From NCBI GenBank assembly GCA_049999765.1, contig JBNGIQ010009264.1:52403-103100 (forward strand): a DNA stretch of 50,698 nt. Reading direction: 5' to 3'. Each line of letters starts with the position of its first letter. Within the stretch, counting starts at the first letter, position 1. The notes beneath the pieces are model-generated. The model was not told where the DNA came from, ran no database searches, and was given only the letters and a program-made list of their open reading frames with translations. The translations under genes were made by a program, and so were the position numbers. This stretch comes from Phaeoceros laevis. Taxonomy: Eukaryota; Anthocerotophyta; Anthocerotopsida; Notothyladales. Below are positions 33,701 through 43,473 of this stretch, in pieces.

Positions 33701-34129
33701 ACCTTTGGCTTGTTGCCAGCGTGACGGCGAACCACTGGTGATGGTTGGCACCAGAATGCCCAGTGTTGTCTTCTACAGCAAGTAAGTTCAGTGAGTTGTT
33801 ACTTGAGATTGGGACTTCGTAGTAATCCTAATTGAGGTTTGCAAATGCAGATTGCCCACGGCATTTTTTGATACGACTGAGGAGGCTCTCACTGTACTTC
33901 GGGAGGCAGCCCCTGGGTGAGTCTTAGTGCCTAAAACATTTGCTGATTGGTTGATTGGTTAGGATCACTTACATATTATGTAGGCAATTATTGCAGGATG
34001 TCTTCGGCTCTGATGCTAACTGAAGAGTTGGAAGATGTCCCGAATGCTACTGTCTTAGGTGCCGATGGCTCGTACTACCTACTACGTGTAGAGTTAGCAC
34101 CTTCCGAATACCGTTGCAACAAAATCTGA
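30795..34129 (+). CDS. ArnT-like (PMT_2, GT39/GT83-type) membrane glycosyltransferase, probably plastid
   Basis: Twelve exons: 30795-31384, 31466-31556, 31665-31868, 31944-32138, 32227-32282, 32437-32563, 32652-32885, 33042-33227, 33310-33630, 33720-33781, 33851-33916, 33997-34129; 754 residues. These enzymes use polyprenyl-phosphate sugars and act on lipids or proteins at a membrane. The catalytic N-terminal loop has DDTEPLFVEAARQM then IVTGDYITPQFN and RFDKPILIYWLMAL, as in bacterial and cyanobacterial ArnT-like proteins. LAKGPIGVVFP and the TQLPSYYLPIAPAVA loop also match. I count many hydrophobic segments. The first 150 residues are Ser/Arg/Ala-rich and precede a membrane segment, like a plastid transit region; location is inferred. 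Acceptor substrate unknown. Confidence 0.85.
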
Positions 34130-34561
34130 CATTCATCATTGAAGCATTGATCGATTAATTAATTAATCATTAGTAGCCAAACAATTCTACAGCTTTATTT
34201 TAATAATAAGTACGAAACAGCAACCAGTTGCAGGTCGAGCTTTAACGCATCCACGTGGCCCCCAGCCGGTAACGCCTGCTGCATGCAAAAACGCTAGCGT
34301 TGTAGGAGAGCCCAGAGCCTTGTCGAGACAGAAACCTCATGCAGAACTGTGAGGCAAGAAGGCTGGAGCATTAGAGGGCAAACCCACATGGAAGGCATGC
34401 TTTTGCACAACCTGCCGATTAGCTGAGAACATCCCAAGGCTGGCAATCGCTTGACCAGAGGTACCAGAGTCCGCCAAGCTAAATTTCTCTATGAACAGGC
34501 AGCACAGGATGCAGGTAACCCGAGCTGTTATAGGCTGGTGCAGACTTTCATTTGATGTCTC
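34130..34561. other. 3' spacer between ArnT-like and SRC2-like genes
   Basis: Convergent 3' ends. Polyadenylation-like signals are present (ttaattaattaatc and aataataag near 34155-34210). No coding exon. Confidence 0.5.
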
Positions 34562-36244
34562 TCAGAATATGCCCATGCCGAGGATTCCCTCAATAAGACC
34601 CTCTTTTTTCTTCTTGTTCTTCTTCTTGTCTTTGCCCTCCTTCCCTTCTTTGTACTTCCCTTCTTTGTACTTGCCGTGGGAGTCACCATAATAGTGATCG
34701 TCTGCCGGGTATCCTACGGGAGCATATTGTCCAGGCTGTGCATGAGGATAGCCATAGGGCGCATAACCAGGAGCAGCGCCATAGTGTCCCTCTTCGTATT
34801 TATGCTTGTCCTTGCCTTCTTTGTATTTGTCCTTGTCCTTGCCTTCTTTATACTTGTCCTTGTCCTTGCCTTCCTTCCCCTCCTTGCCTTCCTTGTGCTT
34901 CTTGTCTTTGCCTTCCTTGTGCTTGTCGAAATCGTGGCCTGCAGCAGGGTAGCCATGAGGCTGCTGAGGATAACCGTGCGGTGCAGCTCCATAAGGTTGA
35001 GGAGGATAACCCTGAGGAGGATAGCCCTGAGGAGGGTAGCCAGCTTGAGCACCTGCGTAGTAGGCTCCTTGTGCAGGATAAGTCCCTGAATGCTGGTCTT
35101 TTGGAGGCTTCCCGGAGTATGCATCTGGTGGATACGAGGCGTGCCCCTTGTCAGGATAGCCAGCTGGGGGAGGGTATGCTGGATATGACGAGGGAGGGGC
35201 ACCACCAGCCGGGTATGAAGCAGTAGACGGGTAAGCAGCTCCCGGGGCAGGGTACTGTCCCGCCTGGGGAGGATAAGCAGCTCCCTGTGCAGTGTAGGCG
35301 CCACCCTGAGGAGGGTACGCACCACTCTGGGGAGGGTAAGCACCGCCTGGGGGGGGATAAGCAGCAGGCGGGGGTACATACACACCTCCCTGGGGGTAAG
35401 CAGCATGCCCAGGCGGGGGTGGATATGGCTGGCCAGCTTGCGGATAACCAGCTTGCGGGTAGCCAGCTTGCGGGTAGCCAGGTTGACCTGCCTTTGCGGC
35501 TTTGTCCTGGTCACTCACACACAAACAGTTAGAAGAAAAGAATCCACTGAAGCCAAGCAGACGGCGGCCGTGGTGCCACAGAAGAAGGTAAACCCGACAT
35601 ACCTTGCCACCGCCAAATGTGAGGGACACCTTGACCACTCCTTGAGGCCTCCCAGAGGGACGAATCACTGGGTAAGACTGCAGTGGAGCTTTGCCAGTCG
35701 AGAAGGCAAGACCTAGTGGGATCCTGGTGGGCAATGGACGGAGGTTTAAGCTGGAGCAAACTACTCTCAAGCAATGCAGAAGGGTCATGTGCTCACACTG
35801 CACTCCCGATGTCATCGTCCGTGCTCAGGGTGTTCTCATTCAGGATTCGGATGTGGAGCTCACTGTCGCCTTCATCAACGTTGAACGTGAAATGCTCATT
35901 CCAAACCGGCCGGGTGCCGTGATCTGCAACATCGGTGGAAACAAAGTTGTCGTTGCTGGCGATCTTCACAGGAAAAGCAAAGCCTGCAAATCCGGCAAGC
36001 TACCTTCCGCGGTGCGGCTCCTTGCAGCTGGCTTTCTGCCAACAGTGAGCAATGCGTACGGATCGGATCTTCCTGCACGCCCAAGAGAAGGTGGTGCGCT
36101 CAAGATCACTGAGCTGAAGCAAAACTACCACCACTTTTTGCAGGAAAGACAGTTAACGACATCGCGCACGAGCTTACCGAACACCTCAGGATCTTTGAGT
36201 CCTTCAGCTCCAACGAGCTGCACTTCCAGAAGGCCCTTAGGCAT
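34562..36244 (-). CDS. C2-domain protein with Tyr-Pro-rich and Lys-rich repeats (SRC2-like)
   Basis: Five exons: 36178-36244, 36004-36072, 35797-35923, 35603-35723, 34562-35506; 442 residues. The first 128 form a C2 domain (MPKGLLEVQLVGAEGLKDPE, GRSDPYALLTVG, GTRPVWNEHFTFNVDE, LSTDDDIGSAVIPL, GRPQGVVKVSLTFGGGK). Plant SRC2-type C2 proteins bind membranes in a calcium-dependent way and respond to cold and stress. After it come YPQAG and AYPPxGG repeats (about 135-300), a YPPQGYPPQG block, then a Lys/Glu/Asp-rich tail of KEGKDKDKYKEGK units near 310-365 and 410-430. The tail is disordered and LEA-like. Intron 4 falls exactly between domain and tail. A TATA box lies about 100 bp upstream, which supports this start over earlier in-frame codons. 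Confidence 0.9.
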
Positions 36245-36849
36245 CGTGACGACTTTCGGCAGGCCGACGGGGGCAGGGGCTGTGAACGAGCACAGCAACA
36301 CCGCAGCAGGAAGAGTGCCGGGAAAGTTACCAACCTCGTGGGATATATACAAGATCCGGGTTTGATGCAGTCTGAGTATGTCTGACCTAGAGTACGTCCA
36401 TCCACTGACACGGCCTCCGACGTGACGAGGTCAGTTCTCACTTGCCGTTGTCCCCGGGGCCCCGGGGTTGGTTGGCAACTTGGACAGTGGGCACACATCT
36501 AGAATGGTTCTTTTTGAGGTAAAATGGGAGCACCTACACTTCATAACGATGACCTGGTCAAAAGTCAAAAATTGCCACAGCGAGGTTCCTCAATGTTTCT
36601 TGAGAGGGTCTCTTTGACTGTACTGCTACATCAGGGTTGCTGGATGAGAAGCTCAAAATTTACAAGTGTGTGACAATGGTGCGATTTTGCCATCGCCGAT
36701 GCCGGAGATAACAATGTTCTCGGTGAGGCGCTTCAAATTGGGATGCTGCTCCATCAACGGCAGTTCAAAGCCTCCATAACCCGACGCCATGCCCTAGGAC
36801 GGAGCCAGGCCCCTACCATGAGCCACAAGGCTGCTGTGTAAGCTCCTCC
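36245..36849. other. Spacer between SRC2-like and KIWI genes
   Basis: Both flanking genes are on the minus strand, so this holds the SRC2-like promoter and the KIWI 3' UTR. Plus-strand open frames here are antisense to the C2 exons. No other gene seen. Confidence 0.5.
36343..36350 (-). promoter_or_regulatory. TATA box of the SRC2-like gene
   Basis: GTATATAT on the minus strand, about 100 bp before the ATG at 36244. This spacing leaves a 5' UTR of about 70 bases. Confidence 0.55.
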
Positions 36850-37400
36850 TCAAACCTCATCAAGAGCTTGATCAACTCCTTCTGCGTGGTCTCGCAACAG
36901 CTCCCACTGCAGAACCATCGTTTGCGAAACTTCAGATCTCGCACAGCGTTCATTCATCCAGCAGCAAAAACAGATGGAGGCGAGTCAGGAAAAGATACAG
37001 AATGATCACCTGTTCTAACGTCAGAGAAATTCCTGCAGGGGAATAAGAATTGTATCAGGCCGTGATTCCATGTTTGCCAGCAACAAGAAGGTCTGCAGAC
37101 TACGCTCTGGGAATACCTTTCTTGGTTGGCATCGACTGGCCGTCCTTGTTGGTGTAGTACTCACGGATGTCGACCAGGACCTGCCCCTTCCACTCCTTCA
37201 CCACAACTCTGCGGGTTTGTGAGAGCTGCAGAGAAGTCGCAATACCACCAGGTCACCCTAATCAGCAACACCAACACCTCCTCGCAGACCAGGACAAGCA
37301 AACATAACCTGACCTCGCATGCGCTGATGCCGTTGTCACCGCCAGGTTCCTCTTCCTTGCTCTCCGTAGAAGGTGCCTTGCGCTTCCCCCATCGCGACAT
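36850..37400 (-). CDS. KIWI: Transcriptional coactivator KIWI (PC4/Sub1 family)
   Basis: Four exons: 37314-37400, 37117-37225, 37010-37032, 36850-36906; 91 residues. PC4/Sub1 proteins bind single-stranded DNA and help Pol II transcription. A basic then acidic N-terminus (MSRWGKRKAPSTESKEEEPG) leads into the PC4 domain: LSQTRRVVVKEWKGQVLVDI, REYYTNKDGQSMPTKKG, ISLTLEQW and a C-terminal helix WELLRDHAEGVDQALDEV. The aromatic and Lys residues of the DNA-binding face are kept. A 23-base exon 3 is required by the conserved GISLTLEQW junction. Start chosen from the family. Confidence 0.94.
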
Positions 37401-37600
37401 CCTTCCTGTGGAAAATAATCCTCCCGCCTTCAAAAGTTCAAAACATGCGAATTGGGTAGCGAATAGCGCTAGACGATGACGTGTTTCATAAGCACTCCCA
37501 TCCAAACTCGAGAAGCTCCATGTGGTGTGCGTGGAAAGGTACGAGTTCGCAACTTGGCAATAAACTATCTAGCCAGAGAAGAACTAGAAGAACAAGTGCT

Positions 37601-37726
37601 GAAATGGAGCTAGAGAGTAACTTACACACCACGCACACCACAAACCTGTGCACTTACACCACTGAAATGGAGCTAGAGAGTAACTTACACACCACGCACA
37701 CCACAAACCTGTGCACTTACACCACT
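37601..37726. repeat. Two tandem copies of a 63-bp unit
   Basis: The unit beginning gaaatggagctagagagtaa at 37601 is repeated in full at 37664. The copies look identical, so the duplication is recent. The unit is a multiple of three and open in one frame, but the surrounding frame is not convincing as a gene. Confidence 0.9.
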
Positions 37727-38168
37727 CAGGCATGCAAAGTCATGAGATTAGTGTGAACACCATAAACACCATACAAAATCTTTCCTTCAAGTAAGACCAT
37801 TGCACCATTGCAATTGTGAGCATCCTAAGCATGTAATAAAACACATTCCTCCATATGTCTATATGTGAACAGAACTTTAACGTCAAAGAATCATTTCATC
37901 TATGTGGAGGACTGTTTTTGCTATTTCACAAAATATACTATTCTTTCCAAAAAAGAAAACATTCTCGTGAAATGAAGCTTTCAAATTTGTAAAAGGCATC
38001 CCGAAACTTCTTGATTTTTGAGCTTGAGATATGACAAACCATCAATCTAGAATTTTTTTTACTTTGGAGATCTTTGATGTCAAAGCTAACTATCTTCAAC
38101 CTCCTCAAGAATATTATTGGGTAGTTGTGCTCCGAGCATCCACTTTAGAGTCACTTTAGTGGGAAATA

Positions 38169-38177
38169 CTATAAAAG
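38169..38177 (+). promoter_or_regulatory. TATA box of the 3D-domain gene
   Basis: CTATAAAAG, matching the plant TATA consensus. A transcript starting 25-35 bases downstream would begin near 38200, so the first ATG inside it is at 38228. Confidence 0.6.
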
Positions 38178-38227
38178 ACTCCTAAGATAGCTTGTTGATG
38201 CATTCTTATTTTGAAATACCTTTTGCC

Positions 38228-38914
38228 ATGACATTGTGCATTAAAGGGATGATGTGGACAAGACGTGAAATGTCGAAGCTCCTTCTTTTAAAAACTGCTT
38301 TTTTATGCATATTAATCAACTTGCATTATGATGCACATGCGTATTGCTATGACGGTCAAAGCCGTCTTAATTTTAACGAGTACTGGATTGCAAAGCAAGG
38401 ATTCAATGATGAAACCTATTCGGGCATGCCCATTCATCTTAGTGGTCCACTAACAAAGCAAATTGTAGATAGTGCTGGAATAGTAATTGCGAATGTCGAT
38501 GAAAACACATACCAGAAGTGCACTGAAGAAGGCACATGCTTGCTTTCAAATAAAAAGCTTGTGAACTATGTTGGAGGAGATGGTGTATTTACTGTTGTTG
38601 ACATCTTTAAATATCCTTTCGGGATTGGCACTTGGAACAATGCACTCCAACCATTTGTTAGTGTCTCAAATGGAGATCTACCACCACTTAGCAAGTTGAT
38701 TATCAAGGAGTTGCAAGGTTTCCGGTTTCCAAATGGGCAAGTTCATAATGGATGTGTGAGAGTTGATGATGCTGGATCAACTAATGGATGCTATATTGAG
38801 TTCTTTTTATCATCATATGCCACATTTAAGGAGTTACGATCTAATTTACCAATAACTGTAACTGCAGTACCAAGCACTAGTTGTGAAATTCTGGAATATA
38901 CCTATGCAGCTTGA
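38228..38914 (+). CDS. Secreted 3D-domain / double-psi-barrel protein, fungal-like
   Basis: Intronless, 228 residues from 38228, or 214 from the ATG at 38270. From 38270 a signal peptide is clear: MSKLLLLKTAFLCILINLHY then DAHA and a likely cleavage before YCYDG. The mature part reads NEYWIAKQGFNDE, TYQKCTEEGTCLLSNKKLVN, YPFGIGTWNNALQPFVSVSN, LSKLIIKELQGFRFPNGQVH, NGCVRVDDAG and GCYIEFFLSSYATFKEL. The HNGCVRVDD...G...(I/F)FF block is the Asp-rich core of 3D/barwin-like double-psi-barrel proteins common in early-diverging fungi. Paired cysteines fit a secreted fold. Role (wall binding or glycan cleavage) is not known. It lies in AT-rich repeat DNA and is itself AT-rich, unlike the genes to its left. 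A TATA box precedes it. Confidence 0.8.
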   Translation: MTLCIKGMMWTRREMSKLLLLKTAFLCILINLHYDAHAYCYDGQSRLNFNEYWIAKQGFNDETYSGMPIHLSGPLTKQIVDSAGIVIANVDENTYQKCTEEGTCLLSNKKLVNYVGGDGVFTVVDIFKYPFGIGTWNNALQPFVSVSNGDLPPLSKLIIKELQGFRFPNGQVHNGCVRVDDAGSTNGCYIEFFLSSYATFKELRSNLPITVTAVPSTSCEILEYTYAA

Positions 38915-39669
38915 TAGTCATTCATAGCTTGATGGAGGATAATGTGCTCGATTAAATTATTATTAGCATCTAAGAGACCGTGCTTTTTGTTTTGTGAAAG
39001 GGGGCGGACTTAAATTTATCCCAACTCACAGATCACTTTTGTTTGTGGGGTTTTCCCCCCTCCCTCTTAATAAAGAGGAGGAGAAAAAACCCTTTCCTCT
39101 CCTACCTACTCACTTCATGACTTTTTAAACTGCTACTACAGGCGTGTATCCAATAGCTCTAGTCACTAGTTACAAATAATGCCTTCTAAACGTGCAGCCA
39201 GGTCGCAACGAACAACAGAAGTTGCACGGTCACCAAGCTGTGCTCTACTGCCATAACATGTAGGGCGAATATTGTAGAGAAAATTTAATATATATACATA
39301 AATCTATTTAAAATTGCATGAATAAATATATGTATTTCACCATCTTCAACAAATACTTTCTGCAAACTTGTGCACTTCTTATGCATCCCTCTTTTGTTTT
39401 GGGCGATAACTTGATAATGCACAAGCTTTATATCGAACATAGAACTTTTGTTTTTCGTAGCCCAAACTTAATTCTTATTTCTAACGCCAAGGTGAGAGCT
39501 TAGAACTAAGCTTCTCATAAGTTTATGATTGAGCCCTATCCGATAGAGCGCATTGATTTTTATCCAACGATATAAAACAAATTTTTTTTAAAGTCAAATC
39601 TTTGAAAACATTCTCAAGAGCCTAGCACGTGCCCCACATGACATTTTTGTCCCATTGGGCTCTAAAGGG

Positions 39670-39673
39670 TTAA
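39670..39673. mobile_element. Right end of a TTAA-flanked element
   Basis: GGGCTCTAAAGGG followed by TTAA. Thirteen bases upstream of the end (acatttttgtccc at 39641) are shared with the element at 41208-41524, so this is another copy or a relative. Left ends of the same style (TTAA then CC...) follow at 39755 and 39831. Confidence 0.45.
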
Positions 39674-40172
39674 AAAGGAACATTTCGATAACTTGCTTGT
39701 TTACAACATCACACTACTACAGTTACATATTACCTGGGACACAAACAACTTAATTTAACCCTACATGGCCCAACATGTCATATTTGTCCAGTTTTGTCCT
39801 TGACCACTTTTCTAACATATTTGTCCAATTTTAACCTTTAAACGCCCAACTAACCATTTTTGGTTAGTTGGGGGCCGTGGAAGGTTTCATACCTATTTGG
39901 CATGTATTTTTATTTTCTAATCCGCAAAAAACAGCATACACCCAATCTTGGGTTCGAATCCTATCTCTGACATATGGTTAAATTATCATTAACTATAGTT
40001 AACTATGTGTAAATAGCATTTATTTTTTAACCACATTGATAATTGCAGGGGGTGACCCGAGATTCATCCTGCCAAGCCTAAAAAGGTGTCGCGGCTCGTT
40101 TCTTTATTTAGGCTCAGTTATGCAGGCTCGGGAGCAGCATGCTTGGTGCTCTCTTTAGTTAGGCGACCGAGT

Positions 40173-40182
40173 NNNNNNNNNN
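40173..40182. other. Assembly gap (10 N) flanked by a 22-bp duplication
   Basis: The 22 bases just before the gap (40151-40172) are identical to the 22 bases just after it (40183-40204). The gap may be an unmerged overlap. Confidence 0.9.
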
Positions 40183-40600
40183 CTCTTTAGTTAGGCGACC
40201 GAGTGTAACGGTAAGACATCGAGTGCATCGAGTGCACCGTGTGAGATCTCGGTAAGTCATCGAGTGCTCTCTTTAGTTAGGCGCCGACAAAGGAGTGCGA
40301 AGCGATGCAGCTTCGGTAGCTCTGGCCCGGAATCCCGGGCCGGCGTAATGGAACCGTAGCTCGGAATCCCGGGCCGGGCGTAATGGAACCGTAGCTTTTG
40401 CAGCGTTGCTTAAAGTTCGAAACGCCTGGACGTTTAAGGGTTAGCCTTGACCACGTTTCTAACATAATTACGTGTGCAATGTTTTAAGATTATTTAAATT
40501 TTATACATTTGGGTAGAGCTAGATTCGCTATCCAACGGTATAGAGAAGTATATATTGGGGGTGCCCAACTATAAGAAAATACTAGGGCCTGTTATGGATT

Positions 40601-40735
40601 GGGTAGCGGGCTGGGGAAAGGCCCTCTACCTGCCTCGAGAGCCTTCCTCGATCTCCGCGAGCACCGGTAGGCGCGAGCTGGTGACTGGGGGAAGGCGAGT
40701 TAGGCCGGTAGAGGGCCGACCCCGGCCCGCTACCC
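40601..40735. mobile_element. Foldback / MITE-like element with 30-bp inverted ends
   Basis: Left arm 40601-40630 (starts GGGTAGCGGGC, ends GGCCCTCTACC) and right arm 40707-40735 (starts GGTAGAGGGCC, ends GCCCGCTACCC) are inverted copies with few mismatches. The pairing continues less perfectly inward. It is GC-rich inside AT-rich flanks. No clear target-site duplication was found. Confidence 0.7.
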
Positions 40736-41207
40736 GACGTAGCCTCCTGAACGAGGGTAGCATTATTTGGCTGCAACCCTGTGCTGCTTTGGGGCGTAAT
40801 TTTTCGGTGCGCTTCCTCTAGCTGGCCGGGTTGCTTGTTTTGCGCTGCTCAGGCTGTCGGATTTGCTGCGTTTTAATACCGAGGGCCCTCACTCTCGCAC
40901 TAGGTACCACCAGCAACTGTAGGGGAGGCTCGGTTTACTACGCATTTAAAGGAAACCGGCTTGTTATAAAGCTCGCGCTCGCCCCGAGATTATGAGCGCA
41001 ATCCCGCTCCTTTATGGAGATTAGCACCGGGTAGCACATTACTACCAATGCCAGATAGTACATTATGCCCCACCGAGTAGCACATTATGCGACAGGGTAG
41101 AGCATAATCTGCTACAAGCACACACACTTTAAAACCACACAGTCTTGTCACTTTGGCACAAGCTCGCGTCTGTGAGCTCTCGTGGCGGTGACCTCTTGTC
41201 TGTTTAA

Positions 41208-41524
41208 CCCTTAAGAGACCGGGGTTTCGAAACCCATGAAACTTCCGTTACATGGGCGCTTCGTGCCCGGCTTGAAAGTCGGCCCTCAAACTCACTTTCC
41301 ACGGAAAACGGGGTATCAAGCATCCCGTTGGAGGAATCTTCCTTGTTGGCCGCCAGCCATGGCCTCAAATAAAGAATCTGATAGACGGATCCGGCATCAG
41401 CACGACGTCACCTTTCTAACAATACTATTTAAGGCAATAAAATATTTTTTTCTCATAGGAGATAGTAGAAAGCATCATTAAAGTGGCTCGCACAGACATT
41501 TTTGTCCCGTTGGTCTCTTAAGGG
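41208..41524. mobile_element. 317-bp element with CCC...GGG inverted repeats and TTAA on both sides
   Basis: Terminal inverted repeats CCCTTAAGAGACC (41208-41220) and GGTCTCTTAAGGG (41512-41524) are perfect. TTAA flanks both ends (41204-41207, 41525-41528). TTAA target duplication with CCC/GGG ends is the hallmark of piggyBac-type transposons. The body has no transposase, so it would be a non-autonomous (MITE) copy. Confidence 0.7.
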
Positions 41525-42289
41525 TTAAGAGAGCTTTGGCTTGGATTCATGTAGAATTGCAATATGTCCTTTGCTGCAAGCATATTTTAAAGTCTTTCAC
41601 CACTTGAAATTGAGCACACAATTGGTAAATGTAGCAGACTTGAACATAGATTCTAGAACTTGTTTCTGTCCTCCATGTAGCGCAGGCTTTTCAAACGGGC
41701 AAGTTCTTTATCCCAATCCACTCCATTCCACTCCTCTTCCTCTAATTGCGCACAACATCGAGCCAAGCCGGCCTCACATTGCGCTCGATGTAGCATGCGA
41801 GCTCCACGTGAAGCTTGCAAGCTCCGCGTAGGACTGACGTGACCGGATAACCTAGCTGCAAGTCGCGGGATTACGCTCATAATCCCGGTGTTATGGAGCC
41901 AGTTATAACTAGGCTCCTATGCGTTGTGTGAATGTGTGCTTGATTTTACACCATTTAAGTCGGACTGGGCTTGGGGCCAAGAGTAACTTGACCCCAAGCC
42001 ATACAGCTAGCACTTAGCCATGATAGGCCATGATTGGATTGGTGTGGGCATAATTATGCCACGCGGCGACCGTACATGGTCCCGCGAGATTCCCGTTGGA
42101 TGAGCGTTGTGTGTACGTACGGCTTATAGCCGGCCTTGTGCAAGGAGACGGGGCCTCGGGCCTTGGAGTGAGTTTCATTCTTTATCATTTCCTCTTGTCC
42201 ACTGCGCGCGCGTAAAGGATTGACTAACCTGGCTTGGCCCGTGACACCCGGGGCTCGCGCGGGCTTTATAACTCGCCAATTCCCTTTAA

Positions 42290-42373
42290 GTATGTTAAAG
42301 GAAGGCGGTCGCACCGGGTAGCATTACCCGTGCTAATGCCATAACCCAGTGCTCCCAGCTTCCTTTAACATAC
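42290..42373. repeat. Inverted repeat, 15-bp perfect arms
   Basis: GTATGTTAAAGGAAG (42290-42304) and CTTCCTTTAACATAC (42359-42373) with a 54-bp spacer. It may be the ends of a small MITE or a hairpin. Confidence 0.75.
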
Positions 42374-43047
42374 TCATAACCTCCCCTTGCCTCAATGCAC
42401 TTGTGAACTGTTTTGCTTTGTGTCTCGTGTTTGTTCAGCTTATAGTTGTAGAGACCACAGAAACAAGAAAACAATTCCTACTCACATGCCCTTGCGATTT
42501 TGAGTTAGACCAAACACAATGAGCTTGCCCAAACACAATGACACTGCCTAAGCACCTTCCGCTAAGCTTTCTTCCAAGACGAGTGCGCACAAAACCGCCC
42601 TTGGCCTAATGCTACGAAATACTAAGAGGTTCTGAACAGAGCTGCCTACTAAGTAATCTGCGAGTGTGCCCGAATAGAGACAGCTAGGTGGACCAAGCTG
42701 CACTAGGACTGCGCACGTACCTTTACTAATCTACCACTCCCTCTCAAACGACACGCTTTAAGGAAGCGCTTTACAATTGAATAGTGTGCGAATGCTAGGA
42801 CTGACTTTACAGGACTCTTGGGGTCATTAGGATAACGTGCTTTTTTGCAAAATCACACTATCATATCTACATATTACCTAGGACACAAACAACTTAATTG
42901 GAAGGGACTCTCACCCCGAGCACATTAATGAACCTCCCTCTCTTGTGCCCTTATGCAAGCATTACCGTGCTCATTTTGTAGAACATATATTGAACTATAT
43001 TTGTAATTTTGTGGCCAATAATTTGGCCACATGTGGTAGGCAACTTA

Positions 43048-43473
43048 GGGTCACTTTCCATGGAGCCCAAACACTGCCAAGCAAATTGGTCACTTGGTCA
43101 CTTTCTAAACGCGGTATGCATAACGGATTACCTCCCAAAAGCCCGTGGCCGTTGGCATTTTGCCCAAAAACCCGGGGAGAGGCCCCTCTAGCGTACTTCT
43201 CGGCAACTCTTACGGTTCACCGGTGCTGCCGAGAGCTCGCGACTCGCGACGGTGTGACCACCATCAACTTGGGGCACCGGATAGTGTTTGTAGGGGGCAA
43301 TATATTCATTCATTCTTTCAGTTACCGGCTACCCACTGTGGCAGCATCACGCGAAGCGCAAAAAACTCGGAAGTTTTGGTTGTCGCCCGTGTATGGAAAG
43401 TGCATTTTAGTTTTCGAGCAACAAGGGTGTTACAGTACATCACTAAAAACTCGCGGCCCATGGAAAGTGACCC
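43048..43473. mobile_element. Tourist-like MITE (PIF/Harbinger type)
   Basis: Perfect 16-bp terminal inverted repeats GGGTCACTTTCCATGG (43048-43063) and CCATGGAAAGTGACCC (43458-43473). A TTA sits directly outside each end (43045-43047 and 43474-43476), the 3-bp target duplication of PIF/Harbinger elements. Length 426 bp; no transposase. Confidence 0.8.

Noticed and set aside
34714-35514. Long alternative frames (266 codons minus, 162 and 137 codons plus) over the SRC2-like tail
   Set aside because: They are by-products of the repetitive Tyr-Pro and Lys-rich coding exon, which continues the C2 domain in frame.
39890-39970. tRNA gene or SINE suggested by GGTTCGAATCC at about 39952
   Set aside because: It matches a Pol III box B, but no cloverleaf forms and the box A candidate is weak; perhaps an old tRNA-derived relic.
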